From contig JAFAGA010000055.1 in assembly GCA_023423045.1 (NCBI GenBank), positions 1-64,000 on the forward strand: a stretch of DNA of 64,000 bases. Reading direction: 5' to 3'. The notes beneath the pieces are model-generated. The model did not search any database. It was not told the DNA's origin and saw nothing but the letters and a program-made list of their open reading frames with translations. Origin of the DNA: Bacillota bacterium (GTDB taxonomy: Bacteria; Bacillota; Clostridia; Lachnospirales; Lachnospiraceae). The number at the start of each line of letters is the position of its first letter. Position 1 is the first letter of the stretch. A program made the translations under genes and the position numbers. Positions 34,718 to 43,240 of this stretch are shown in pieces.

Positions 34718-34752
34718 AATGCCGCCTGCTGAAACTGCAGGCGGCATTTTCC
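34718..34752 (+). terminator. Strong terminator after the MerR gene
   Basis: AATGCCGCCTGC, a 7-base loop, GCAGGCGGCATT and then TTTT. Perfect 12-bp stem; it may also act on the converging ABC-F transcript. Confidence 0.9.
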
Positions 34753-34796
34753 ATGAAAGAAGGTGAAAAGTAACTGAAATCCATTCAAAAGAGAAC

Positions 34797-36536
34797 TTAA
34801 AGTAACTTAATCAGCGCTTCTAATTCTTCGGATAGAATTTTTGCAAGCGCAAAATTTGTATCTTTTAAAGCTGCTTCTATTTTCGTTTCCAATGCTTTTT
34901 TATTTTGTTCAATTTCTAAATAGTCTTTATCGAAATGATTGGCATAGATCATCTTTCTGAATTTTCGTATACTCATTTTCCGGATAGTCTTATCCTCAAT
35001 GATTAAAACATAATCCATACAGTTTACGATAGAATAGAAGTCATGCGAAATCATTAGAAGCGCACCATTATAGTTTTCGATGGCTTTTTCCAATGCTATT
35101 TGTGAGTAGGTATCCAGATGACTTGTGGGTTCATCAAGAAGTAACAGGTTTGCTTGACTGGCAGAGACTTTGGCTAATTGAAGTATATTTTTCTCTCCGC
35201 CGGATAGAGACCCTATCTTTTGATGAAGAATTTCTTCGTCAAAACCATAGTTTGAGAGATAGGATCTGATCTCATCATTAGTTTTGAACCCCATAGCAAA
35301 GAACTCTTCCAATATTGTATCAGATTCATTTAGCATTTCGCCTTGAAGCTGGGATAAAAAAGCCATTTTAACATTTTCATTTATTTCAATAGAAGCATTA
35401 TTGTTTTTAAAGATATCCCGGAGCAGAGTCGTTTTCCCGGTACCATTTGAACCAATCAGGGCCACTTTATCAGTAGATTTGAGTTCGAAGTTAACATTTT
35501 CTAAAAGAACATTCTCGAAGGCAACACAGTGATCTTTGACTTTCAAAGCGATGGTTTCTTCCGGTTGGTTATCGGTAGCAAAGCTGATTTCCGGTTGTTT
35601 TATATCTACAAAAGGAGCTTTAATTCTACGGGCTTCCAAGCGCTCCTGGATCTTAATTCTGGCTTTCAGGGATTTCCCTCTGGAGGCTTCCGTATGAATG
35701 GTTGCGACAGATCTTAATTTATCAATTATGATTTCATTTCTCTGGATTTCTTCCGTATCAGCGGCAGCCAGTTCTTGTAACTCAATTTTACTTTGAAGTA
35801 AAGAGAAGTTATAATCAATATATCGTCCATTAAATTCTTGAAGCAGCTTATTTTCAAGGTGTATAATTTTATTAAAACAATAATTCAATAAATATCTATT
35901 GTGTGTAATAACCAGCATGGTACCTTTGTGCGAATTAATTAGCTTCTTAAGGGAATTAAGGTTTTCAAAGTCTAAAAATACATCGGGTTCGTCCATAATT
36001 ATTAAGTTTGGACTAGTTAGCATTTCCTTTATTACTTGAATTAGTTTAAATTCTCCGCCGCTGAGTTTCGATACCGGCAGAGCTTCATGCTTGTTTAGGT
36101 TTGCCAGAGTTAGCTGCTTATTCATGTTGCTTTCGAAATCATCTCCGCCAATTGCATGAAATGCATCCAAAGTTTGCTGGTATTTCTCCAGCAAGGGGTC
36201 AATATCCGAAGAGTGTTCCATTTCGCTACAAATAGATGTTATTTCATTTTGCAGCTTAATAAATTCTTCTCCTATATATTCGAAAACGGTTATTTCTTTT
36301 GTTTTGTCCAGCTGTGAGAACTGGCTTACATACCCAATTCTGCAAGGGGAGGATATCTCCAGTTTTCCCTCGAACAGATACCTTTCGGGATCCATAAGGA
36401 TATCGATCAGTGTGCTTTTTCCGCTTCCGCTTGTTCCTATGAAGGCACAATGCTGACCTTCTTCTAATGTAAATGAGATGTTATTGTATAGATCCTTTTG
36501 CGGAAATGAGTAGGATAAGTTTTCAACTTTTATCAT
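34797..36536 (-). CDS. ABC-F family protein, ribosomal-protection type
   Basis: 579 residues with two ABC domains and no membrane segments. Domain 1 Walker A is GTSGSGKST (about 34-42), signature LSGGEFKLIQV, Walker B IIMDEPD. The linker with charged helices (about 250-310) is followed by domain 2: Walker A GSNGTGKTT, signature LSGGEKNILQ, Walker B LLLDEPTSHLD. This is the Lsa/Vga/Msr-like arrangement that displaces antibiotics from the ribosome. The linker is the length expected for resistance-type members, but which drug class cannot be told. A short leader hairpin before it suggests attenuation. Confidence 0.85.
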   Translation of the reverse strand: MIKVENLSYSFPQKDLYNNISFTLEEGQHCAFIGTSGSGKSTLIDILMDPERYLFEGKLEISSPCRIGYVSQFSQLDKTKEITVFEYIGEEFIKLQNEITSICSEMEHSSDIDPLLEKYQQTLDAFHAIGGDDFESNMNKQLTLANLNKHEALPVSKLSGGEFKLIQVIKEMLTSPNLIIMDEPDVFLDFENLNSLKKLINSHKGTMLVITHNRYLLNYCFNKIIHLENKLLQEFNGRYIDYNFSLLQSKIELQELAAADTEEIQRNEIIIDKLRSVATIHTEASRGKSLKARIKIQERLEARRIKAPFVDIKQPEISFATDNQPEETIALKVKDHCVAFENVLLENVNFELKSTDKVALIGSNGTGKTTLLRDIFKNNNASIEINENVKMAFLSQLQGEMLNESDTILEEFFAMGFKTNDEIRSYLSNYGFDEEILHQKIGSLSGGEKNILQLAKVSASQANLLLLDEPTSHLDTYSQIALEKAIENYNGALLMISHDFYSIVNCMDYVLIIEDKTIRKMSIRKFRKMIYANHFDKDYLEIEQNKKALETKIEAALKDTNFALAKILSEELEALIKLL

Positions 36537-36558
36537 AATATTACCTTTCTTTATCAGT

Positions 36559-36586
36559 AAAAAAGAGCCTATAAAATAAGCTCCTT
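36559..36586 (-). promoter_or_regulatory. Possible attenuator hairpin before the ABC-F gene
   Basis: On the minus strand: AAGGAGC, 10-11-base loop, GCTC, then TTTTTT, ending about 22 bases before the start codon. Such leader terminators control several antibiotic-induced ABC-F genes (established). The stem here is short and has a bulge, so the call is tentative. Confidence 0.45.
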
Positions 36587-36592
36587 AACATA

Positions 36593-36871
36593 TTATATCC
36601 AAATTGCCGACTTACAAATGATTTGAATTAGCAGAGGCATTCGTGTGAGTTTACCATTGGTAGCATAACACTTTTTGCGAATGATTTCAATCATTTCATA
36701 TATAAACTGCACGAGAATGTATAAAAAAACATCATTATAAATAGGTCTTCGAAAAGGAAATTCGATTTTGGGATTGAATCTCCCAAAAGTACAGGGCAAG
36801 GATTGTCTGGCATTTACAGTAAAGCTTTCGTTATAAGAAAATCTTAAGACATTCATAAGATAGAACACCAA
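36593..36871 (-). CDS. Uncertain ORF in the ABC-F leader
   Basis: 92 codons from TTG 36871 behind AAGGGG, encoding a basic protein with FPFRRPIYNDVFLYILVQ and YEMIEIIRKKCYATNGK. It lies between the divergent ABC-F and carboxypeptidase genes. The composition looks protein-like but I recognise no family. It could be a gene remnant or part of a non-coding leader. Confidence 0.3.
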   Translation of the reverse strand: MVFYLMNVLRFSYNESFTVNARQSLPCTFGRFNPKIEFPFRRPIYNDVFLYILVQFIYEMIEIIRKKCYATNGKLTRMPLLIQIICKSAIWI

Positions 36872-36875
36872 TATG

Positions 36876-36920
36876 GCCCCTTGTTCTGTGATTAAATAAT
36901 ATTAACACAGAGAAAGGGGC
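36876..36920 (+). other. Hairpin covering the carboxypeptidase ribosome binding site
   Basis: GCCCCTT (36876-36882) and CTGTG (36886-36890) pair with CACAG (36906-36910) and AAGGGGC (36914-36920). The right arm contains the AAAGGGG ribosome binding site of the next gene, so folding would block translation. Confidence 0.55.
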
Positions 36921-36927
36921 TGCTTTA

Positions 36928-37917
36928 ATGGTACGAAAACGAAAAAAGAAAAAATTGGGGATGCACATATTTATAATGTTTTTATCGGCGTTTACCATTG
37001 TTGCTTTGGGAAAGTATTATGTATTTGAGAGAGGATATGATAAGCCATATTCTTCTTTAGGTAAAAGCTCCGATTCTGATGGCAAAATCACACCGGTTCC
37101 TTTAACAAAGCATGAACCGGACGCTCTTGTTCCTATATTTTCTGGAAAACTGTACAGTCCAAGTGCAATTTTGATTCGTTTAGAAGATAATACCATTCTG
37201 ATGCAGAAAAATAGTGAAGAAAAAATCTATCCTGCTTCTTTGACTAAAATGATGACAGCTATTGTGGCAATAGAAAATTTACTCGACCTGAAGAAAGAAA
37301 TTAAACTCACTAACTCGATGTATCAGGAGCTGTATGATGCGAATGCGTCAATGGCAGGCTTCGAGCCTGGTGAGCAGGTCGGGGCAATTGATCTTTTATA
37401 TGGTGTATTGCTTCCCAGCGGTGCGGAATGCTGCATTGGGCTGGCTGATTATGTTGCGGGTTCAGAACAAAATTTTGTGGAGATGATGAATCAAAAAGCG
37501 GCTGAATTGGGCATGGAAAACACGAATTTTGAAAATACGACAGGACTTCATGATGAAAATCACTACACAACAGTCAAGGATCAGAGCATTCTTTTAAGCT
37601 ATGCGCTGCAAAACGATACCTTTAAAGAAATTTTCACTTCGTCCAGTCATTCTACGCAACCCACAAATAAACACCCTAACGGTATAACCTTCTATAGCAC
37701 AATGTTTAAAAAACTCGGCGACCCAAGTATTATCGGAGGAGAAATTTTGGGAGGAAAAACCGGATACACCAAAGAAGCCGGTTTGTGCCTGGCAAGCCTC
37801 GCTAAGGAAGGCGCGAAGGAGTATATTCTGGTTACAGCCGGAGCGAAAGGGAATAACCGTTCAGAGCAGTATAATATTATTGATGCAGTGGCCGTATATA
37901 ACAACATAGGAAACTAA
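36928..37917 (+). CDS. D-alanyl-D-alanine carboxypeptidase (S11 serine peptidase)
   Basis: 329 residues with an N-terminal membrane anchor (about 12-30) after a cluster of basic residues. The DacA-type active site is present: S104-L-T-K107 (nucleophile and base), S164-G-A in place of the usual SxN, and K277-T-G. GMENTNFENTTGLHD is a further family segment. It trims the terminal D-Ala of peptidoglycan stem peptides outside the membrane. It lacks the C-terminal domain of long PBP5 proteins, which is normal for short clostridial paralogues. It converges on the VOC gene, with ends overlapping by four bases. Confidence 0.88.
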   Translation: MVRKRKKKKLGMHIFIMFLSAFTIVALGKYYVFERGYDKPYSSLGKSSDSDGKITPVPLTKHEPDALVPIFSGKLYSPSAILIRLEDNTILMQKNSEEKIYPASLTKMMTAIVAIENLLDLKKEIKLTNSMYQELYDANASMAGFEPGEQVGAIDLLYGVLLPSGAECCIGLADYVAGSEQNFVEMMNQKAAELGMENTNFENTTGLHDENHYTTVKDQSILLSYALQNDTFKEIFTSSSHSTQPTNKHPNGITFYSTMFKKLGDPSIIGGEILGGKTGYTKEAGLCLASLAKEGAKEYILVTAGAKGNNRSEQYNIIDAVAVYNNIGN

Positions 37918-38339
37918 GCTTTCATACTGTCATGGGTAAACTGCCAGTTGATACCGAATATGTCAGTGATAGAGCCGTAACAGTCGCTCCAGAATGTCTC
38001 CTGAAGCTCCACATATACTGGACCGCCGTCATCTTTTAGGCGATTAAAAATGCGAGCTATTTCATCCTTGTCCTTTGTGCTATAAGCCAGGCTGAAATTA
38101 TCACCTTGAGTAATGGGCATTCCAGGCGGGATATCGGAGAACATGATATCATGCCCGTTAATGTTTAAGAAGGTGTGCATAACTTGATTTTTTATTTCCT
38201 CGGACATAGGAAAGTCTGATTCATTATGAAATTGTCCGAAGGTCATGATGTTTGGTTTTTGACAACTAAAAACTTCTGCATAATATTCTACAGCTTGACG
38301 ACAGTTACCGTTAAATCTGATGTACGCATTCAATGACAT
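37914..38339 (-). CDS. VOC/PhnB-like protein
   Basis: About 141 residues from ATG 38339, which has AAAGGAGTG seven bases upstream; a longer frame reaches into the divergent promoter and is unlikely. The sequence MSLNAYIRFNGNCRQAVEYY and DIMFSDIPPGMPITQGDNF is typical of PhnB-like members of the VOC superfamily (3-demethylubiquinone methyltransferase-like annotation), ending with DIFGINWQF. These are small dimeric proteins of mostly unknown substrate. It is divergent from a WYL regulator, which probably controls it. Confidence 0.82.
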   Translation of the reverse strand: MSLNAYIRFNGNCRQAVEYYAEVFSCQKPNIMTFGQFHNESDFPMSEEIKNQVMHTFLNINGHDIMFSDIPPGMPITQGDNFSLAYSTKDKDEIARIFNRLKDDGGPVYVELQETFWSDCYGSITDIFGINWQFTHDSMKA

Positions 38340-38387
38340 TGAAAACACTCCTTTATTTTGTGATAGGACAAGCATACCATACGAATG

Positions 38388-38416
38388 TTGACAATAGTAT
38401 GTCATCATTATATAAT
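38388..38416 (+). promoter_or_regulatory. Sigma-A promoter of the WYL regulator
   Basis: TTGACA (38388-38393), 17-base spacer, TATAAT (38411-38416): a perfect consensus promoter 34 bases before the GTG start. Confidence 0.8.
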
Positions 38417-38450
38417 AAATCTAAATTTCTTTATTAAGGATTGATGTAAC

Positions 38451-39392
38451 GTGAAAATAAACAGGCTAATATCCATTATTATGTTGCTCTTAGAACAAAA
38501 AACCATAAGCGCCGGCGAGCTTGCCAGAACATTTGAAGTATCTAAACGCACAATTTACCGAGACATCGAAACCATAAACGAGGCGGGAATCCCCATTGTC
38601 ACGTTTCCTGGCATTAATGGCGGTATTGGTATTATGGAGGAATTTAAGGTGGATAAGCGCCTGTTTTCCGAGTCCGACTTGACATCTCTTTTAATCGGAC
38701 TTTCCGGCGTGCATTCCGCGCTTGACAGCGAAGAAACAAAACAAGCCATGAGTAAGTTAAAAGCGCTTATTCCCAAAGAAAAGCAGAACGAAATCGACGA
38801 AATCGCAAACAGAATTGGCATTGACCTCAGCCCTTGGCAAAAGGACATTATGCGCGAGGGTTATCTGAAAATCATTAATGCTGCCATTGTCGAGCGGAAA
38901 ATTCTTTGCTTTGATTATTTCAATGTCAAGGGTGATGGTTCATTTCGGGAAGTCGAGCCGTACCGTCTATTGCTCAAGAGCAATAGCTGGTATCTGCAGG
39001 GCTTCTGTCTCTTACGCCAGGAAATGCGAACTTTTCGCTTTTCTCGCATACGGAAGCTAATAACTACAGAACGAGCCTTTACACCGAGGAATGTTGATTT
39101 CTCTGCATTAAGTAAAGAGATTGACTACGATATACCGCAGGTATTGGTTAAAATCAGGTTTGATGATACGCTTAAGGGGCAAATGATAAGTTATTTCAGC
39201 GATATTGATATGGAATATGAAGATGGGAAAAACATTGCAACAATTCCTATATTAGATGGCGACATTGGAATTCGGTTCCTGCTTTCGCTTGGGGAGTCAT
39301 GCGAGTGTCTGGGGCCGCCAGCCGTGAGAGAGAAGTTGATTCAAAAGGCTGAGGCGGTGCTTGAGGTTTATAGGCAGAATCAAAAGGCATAA
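38451..39392 (+). CDS. WYL-domain transcriptional regulator (YafY-like)
   Basis: 313 residues from GTG 38451. The N-terminal HTH_11 winged helix (1-60) includes ISAGELARTFEVSKRTIYRD. The WYL domain (about 140-230) has SWYLQGFCLLRQEMRTFRFS and a C-terminal WCX-like extension. These regulators sense nucleotides or other ligands and often sit beside the gene they control, here the divergent VOC gene. A second regulator with a closely similar N-terminus begins at 63926. Confidence 0.88.
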   Translation: MKINRLISIIMLLLEQKTISAGELARTFEVSKRTIYRDIETINEAGIPIVTFPGINGGIGIMEEFKVDKRLFSESDLTSLLIGLSGVHSALDSEETKQAMSKLKALIPKEKQNEIDEIANRIGIDLSPWQKDIMREGYLKIINAAIVERKILCFDYFNVKGDGSFREVEPYRLLLKSNSWYLQGFCLLRQEMRTFRFSRIRKLITTERAFTPRNVDFSALSKEIDYDIPQVLVKIRFDDTLKGQMISYFSDIDMEYEDGKNIATIPILDGDIGIRFLLSLGESCECLGPPAVREKLIQKAEAVLEVYRQNQKA

Positions 39393-39465
39393 ATGTACCT
39401 TTATCCTGTCATCTTATGAAATTGTTTGAAAACAACTTATTTTACAGCATAGAGGAGAGCAAAGT

Positions 39466-40116
39466 ATGAGCAACAAAACAGACGCTGCAGTGGGAGAGGA
39501 TAGATTTTATAGGAAGCTATTTCCGAATGTTATACGCACTATATTTGTACTATTTATCCTACTATTATCAGTTGGATGCCAGAAGATTAACGGGGAGGAA
39601 AGAATAGTGGAATATGAGAATACTTATTATGATATTAATGATGATGTTATACAAAATAGTGATATGTATACGATCATTGAGCCACTGTGGTGGAGCGTCA
39701 ATATTTACGATGGGGAAGATGAATATAATAAAGATTTAGATAAATTCACAACTGAGCAAAAATACATTTTTGCAATTGAATGGTATATTGCAGAGGTTAA
39801 CAATGGTGGGCATGACCAGTTTTATTTCAACTCGACCGGAATAGTGTGGGAAGATGCTATGAAAGGCTTTGAAGCAATTGGTCTGATGAATAATTATGAA
39901 ATAATAAAAGAGTCCATTGAAAGATTAGGCGGATATCCTAATAAAGACAGGGAGAAAAGACAGGAACAGCTTGATGAATATGGTCCGGATTTTAGTGACT
40001 TGGATGACAGGTTTTATGAATCTGAAAAGGATATTGAGACTACTTTATTAAGTTACATTAGAGCTAATAAAGAAAAATTTTATTTTAAGGGGAACGTTAG
40101 CAGACCTAAATTTTAG
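39466..40116 (+). CDS. DMP19 (DUF4375)-like lipoprotein or membrane-anchored protein
   Basis: 216 residues, ATG behind GAGGAGAGC. A hydrophobic segment (about 24-40) ends LLSVGC, a lipobox-like site, so it is probably a lipoprotein even though about 20 polar residues come first. The remainder has FTTEQKYIFAIEWYIAEVNN, GGHDQFYFNSTG and DLDDRFYESEKDIETTL, the pattern of DMP19 family proteins (a DNA-mimic fold in the founding member). Function unknown. Confidence 0.75.
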   Translation: MSNKTDAAVGEDRFYRKLFPNVIRTIFVLFILLLSVGCQKINGEERIVEYENTYYDINDDVIQNSDMYTIIEPLWWSVNIYDGEDEYNKDLDKFTTEQKYIFAIEWYIAEVNNGGHDQFYFNSTGIVWEDAMKGFEAIGLMNNYEIIKESIERLGGYPNKDREKRQEQLDEYGPDFSDLDDRFYESEKDIETTLLSYIRANKEKFYFKGNVSRPKF

Positions 40117-40166
40117 GAATAGTTATATTGAACATCATATTAAATATTGCTATATTGGAGGATACT

Positions 40167-41426
40167 ATGAACATAGAAATACTGGATTACATCAACAGCC
40201 TTGAAATTATTGACACACACGAGCATCTTATGCCGTTTGAAACCCAGAGAGAACACAATGACGTAATCAGCGAGTTTCTGACTCATTATTTCAGTGTCGA
40301 CCTTGTGACCTCAGGACTGTCGTTAAAGCAGCTTGATCAGGTGCGGGGTAAAGAAATGTCCGTTATGGAAAAATGGAATTGTATTGAAAAGTACTGGGAA
40401 CAAAGCAAGTTTACAGGATATGGCCAAGCCGTGATATTGGCTGCCAGTGATATTTACGGAATAGACGAAATTAACAGAGACAGCATCGAAGAGCTTAACA
40501 GGCGCTATCAGGAAACTTTTAACCAACAGCATTACCATAAAATAATTAAAGAAAAATCCAAAATCAAGGTTGCCATACTTGACCGTTTTGGTGAAAGAGA
40601 ATGCGATAAGGATTATTTTATTATGGCGAATTTTGTACATCCAATGATTTACCCATCCAGTTATCAGAATATTGTTAATCTGGAAAAGGAAGCAGGCATC
40701 AGCATTAGTACATTGGATGATTTTCTTCATGCGTGTGAAAAACGAATGGATAATTTCTTAAAGTCCAGCAAAATACTGAAATGTGCACTCGCCTATTCGC
40801 GGTCATTAGACTTTACCAGAACAGAAAAGCATATTGCTGAAAAAAGCTTCAATAAGCTCATAAACAACAAAAAAACTAACAACACATCAGATAGCTTTGA
40901 ATGTGATATTGATTTTTCAAACTATATGTTTCATTATATCATCAGCCTTGCGCAGGAGCGAGGTATGGTCATGCAGATACACACCGGAATACAGGAGGGG
41001 CATGGCAATATCCTGTCCAACAGCCACCCCGGCCTGCTAAACCGCATCTTTATGGATTACCCTGATATGAAATTTGATATCTTCCATATTGGCTACCCGT
41101 ATCAAAGTGAACTGGGAGTCATGTGCAAGATGTTTAAGAATGTTTATATCGATATGTGCTGGGCACATATTGTGTCGCCGGTTGCTTCAAGAAATATACT
41201 CAGTGAGTGGCTGGAATTTTTACCGTACAATAAAATAAACGGCTTTGGAGGCGACTATTGCTTCGTAGACGGTGTTTACGGACATCAATATATTGCACGC
41301 AGAAATATTGCCGAGGTGCTTTCAGAAAAAGTTCGGAGAGGCTTGTTCTCTGTCAGCAAAGCGTGTGAAATCGGCAAAGCAATTTTATATGATAATCCGG
41401 CTGAGTTGTTTGGAATAGAGAATTAA
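40167..41426 (+). CDS. Amidohydrolase-family metal-dependent hydrolase
   Basis: About 419 residues from ATG 40167, which has TTGGAGGA before it. The TIM-barrel metal ligands are visible: IIDTHEHLMPF (His18 and His20), MQIHTGIQEGHGN (third His), FDIFHIGYPY (fourth) and FGGDYCFVDG, with the catalytic Asp. This fits the uronate isomerase/amidohydrolase_2 type, which hydrolyses or isomerises small ring or amide substrates. It follows the lipoprotein closely but has its own ribosome site. Substrate unknown. Confidence 0.82.
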   Translation: MNIEILDYINSLEIIDTHEHLMPFETQREHNDVISEFLTHYFSVDLVTSGLSLKQLDQVRGKEMSVMEKWNCIEKYWEQSKFTGYGQAVILAASDIYGIDEINRDSIEELNRRYQETFNQQHYHKIIKEKSKIKVAILDRFGERECDKDYFIMANFVHPMIYPSSYQNIVNLEKEAGISISTLDDFLHACEKRMDNFLKSSKILKCALAYSRSLDFTRTEKHIAEKSFNKLINNKKTNNTSDSFECDIDFSNYMFHYIISLAQERGMVMQIHTGIQEGHGNILSNSHPGLLNRIFMDYPDMKFDIFHIGYPYQSELGVMCKMFKNVYIDMCWAHIVSPVASRNILSEWLEFLPYNKINGFGGDYCFVDGVYGHQYIARRNIAEVLSEKVRRGLFSVSKACEIGKAILYDNPAELFGIEN

Positions 41427-41566
41427 TAGACAATTCTAGATAACGGTTCCCAACCCTGTTAATATCGTCCCATGTTGAGGAGATACTCATGCTGACGAAT
41501 TGGTTTGAAGGATGAATAAAACGAGTCAACCACTCTATGCAGTAGTTTCAGAATGAAAAACAAACA

Positions 41567-41604
41567 AAAAGCGAGGTCAAAATGTACTTTTGATCTCGCT
41601 TTTA
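41567..41604 (+). terminator. Bidirectional-looking terminator
   Basis: AAAAGCGAGGTCAAAA, 4-base loop, TTTTGATCTCGCTTTT; one mismatch in a 16-bp stem. It separates the amidohydrolase from the sigma factor operon. Confidence 0.85.
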
Positions 41605-41767
41605 GGGTATTTATAGATGATATTCGGTATTTATGGAGATGTTGCATAAAAATTACAATGTTACAAATCTCAAGTATTTTCCATAATATGACGATAATTG
41701 GAATGAAGGATTGAATCTCTAAATAGTGTACTTGCTTAATATACTAATTTTGAAAGGTGGAGATGAG
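41605..41767. other. Intergenic region before the sigma factor
   Basis: AT-rich and without a gene. I looked for the TGTAGGGAA-N13-ACGTTTATTAAG motif found elsewhere (43094, 44411) and did not find it, so the operon is probably not autoregulated through that motif. Confidence 0.4.
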
Positions 41768-42331
41768 TTGTTAACTATTTATATCAACATGCTGGAAACA
41801 GAGCAGGAGCGAAATAAAATGACTGAAATCTACGAAGAACACAGACATGCGCTCCTTTTATATGCGTTGAAGGTCACAGGAAACAATCAGGCAATGGCTG
41901 AGGATGCGGTGCATAATGCCTTTTTATCAATAATAAAGAATAAAGAAAAATATTTTAATTTGGGCAGTAGGGATTTTCGTTTCTCAGCCGTTATTATTGT
42001 AAGGAACAAATGTATAGATTTATTAAGAAAAGAAAAGCCTTATGCAGATATTTCGATGGATGATCTGGAGATATTTCTTGAATCAAAAGAAAAGCCTATA
42101 GAGGAGCAGGCTATTATTTCGGCAGAATATGCGGCTATCCGTAAGCATATGTCAGTTATTGATGAAATTAGCAGACAGATTCTTATTATGAAGTATATTC
42201 TCGGTATGTCGTACAAGGAAATAGGTGAAAAGCTAAATATGACTCCGAAGCATATCGAAACGAGAATTTGGCGAGCTAAGGAAAAGGTAAGAAAACTTGC
42301 AGAAAAAGAAGGATTTAAAAAAGATAAATAG
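41768..42331 (+). CDS. ECF-type RNA polymerase sigma factor
   Basis: About 187 residues. TTG 41768 has AAAGGTGGA upstream and is preferred to the upstream ATG 41726. Region 2 has AEDAVHNAFLSIIKNK and IVRNKCIDLLRKEK. Region 4 has ILIMKYILGMSYKEIGEKLN followed by the recognition helix TPKHIETRIWRAKEKVRKL. Region 3 is absent, as in ECF factors. The following gene encodes a membrane protein that fits an anti-sigma factor. A pair of identically spaced promoter-like motifs nearby (43094-43127 and 44411-44444) may be its targets (inference). Confidence 0.88.
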   Translation: MLTIYINMLETEQERNKMTEIYEEHRHALLLYALKVTGNNQAMAEDAVHNAFLSIIKNKEKYFNLGSRDFRFSAVIIVRNKCIDLLRKEKPYADISMDDLEIFLESKEKPIEEQAIISAEYAAIRKHMSVIDEISRQILIMKYILGMSYKEIGEKLNMTPKHIETRIWRAKEKVRKLAEKEGFKKDK

Positions 42332-42353
42332 TAAGGAGCGAAAATAAGTAATT

Positions 42354-43052
42354 ATGAAGGTGATAGATAACTCCGTATTTGAAGCGTTATTTCGTCAAGC
42401 CGTTATAGACGATTATAATGAAGAAATTGATTCGATACCGTCAAAGGATGAACTGATGGAAATTATATCGTTCTCGCCGGAATTTGATTTAAGGATGAAA
42501 AAATTATTTGCTCGAGAGCGGCGAAAAGATTTTTATAGAAAAGCTCTTAGCCATAGCAAACGGGCAGCTGCAGTTCTTGTTGTGGCAGCAACGCTGATAT
42601 TTGGGGTGTTGCTCTTTAATCCTGAAGTTAGAGCAGCGGTTAAAAATACGGTGGTAAAATGGTACGATAAATTCACTTCGTTCATTTTCCAGAGTGATGG
42701 TTCTGACATAGACGGAGAAATAGAATGGAACCTTGGGTATTTGCCGCCAGGCTTTCGTGAAAATTCAGTTGAAAAACTGGGAAAGGTAACAAATATGGTA
42801 TATGTTAATGACTCAGGTGATACAATTTATATTTCATGCAGGCCCGAAGGAAATGATACCAACATTTCCGTGGATAATGAAAATCATCTAATAGAGAGTG
42901 AAACCATCAATGGGCATGAGGCATATATCGCGAAGGCAACCAATAATGATTTTGAAAATGGGGTTATATGGAGCATGAAAGGATATACATTTAATATCTG
43001 GAGTAAGTTATCCATTGATGAACTCATTGCGATAGCACAATCAGTATATTGA
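42354..43052 (+). CDS. Probable anti-sigma factor with DUF4367 domain
   Basis: 232 residues. A cytoplasmic helical part (1-65, with RMKKLFARERRKDFY) probably binds the sigma factor. One membrane segment (about 70-90, AAAVLVVAATLIFGVLLF) precedes an outside DUF4367 domain (about 115-232) with EWNLGYLPPGFRE and IWSMKGYTFNIWSKLS. DUF4367 proteins follow ECF factors in many clostridia and are thought to sense the envelope. It starts 22 bases after the sigma gene, so they are co-transcribed. Confidence 0.8.
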   Translation: MKVIDNSVFEALFRQAVIDDYNEEIDSIPSKDELMEIISFSPEFDLRMKKLFARERRKDFYRKALSHSKRAAAVLVVAATLIFGVLLFNPEVRAAVKNTVVKWYDKFTSFIFQSDGSDIDGEIEWNLGYLPPGFRENSVEKLGKVTNMVYVNDSGDTIYISCRPEGNDTNISVDNENHLIESETINGHEAYIAKATNNDFENGVIWSMKGYTFNIWSKLSIDELIAIAQSVY

Positions 43053-43093
43053 TAATTGATAAAATAAAAATCATGCTTCATTCAAAAAAGTAT

Positions 43094-43127
43094 TGTAGGG
43101 AAAATATCCTCTCAAACGTTTATTAAG
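43094..43127 (+). promoter_or_regulatory. ECF-type promoter motif, copy 1
   Basis: TGTAGGGAA (43094-43102), exactly 13 bases, ACGTTTATTAAG (43116-43127). The same sequence with the same spacing occurs inverted at 44411-44444. It points toward the terminator at 43191 with no ORF between, so a roughly 100-nt transcript may arise. Confidence 0.6.
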
Positions 43128-43190
43128 ATTATTCCCATCTTATTATTTTTTGAAATTTGTGCAGTCTTGGGCTTTGTTTTAGTTAAAATA

Positions 43191-43229
43191 GACATAAGGA
43201 AGGAGCCATTATGGCTCCTTCCTTATGTC
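43191..43229. terminator. Perfect 39-bp palindromic terminator, bidirectional
   Basis: GACATAAGGAAGGAGCC and GGCTCCTTCCTTATGTC around a 5-base loop, between the converging sigma operon and the secreted-protein operon. No long U-run, but the perfect 17-bp stem makes it a very stable hairpin. Confidence 0.75.
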
Positions 43230-43240
43230 TGAAATATTAC

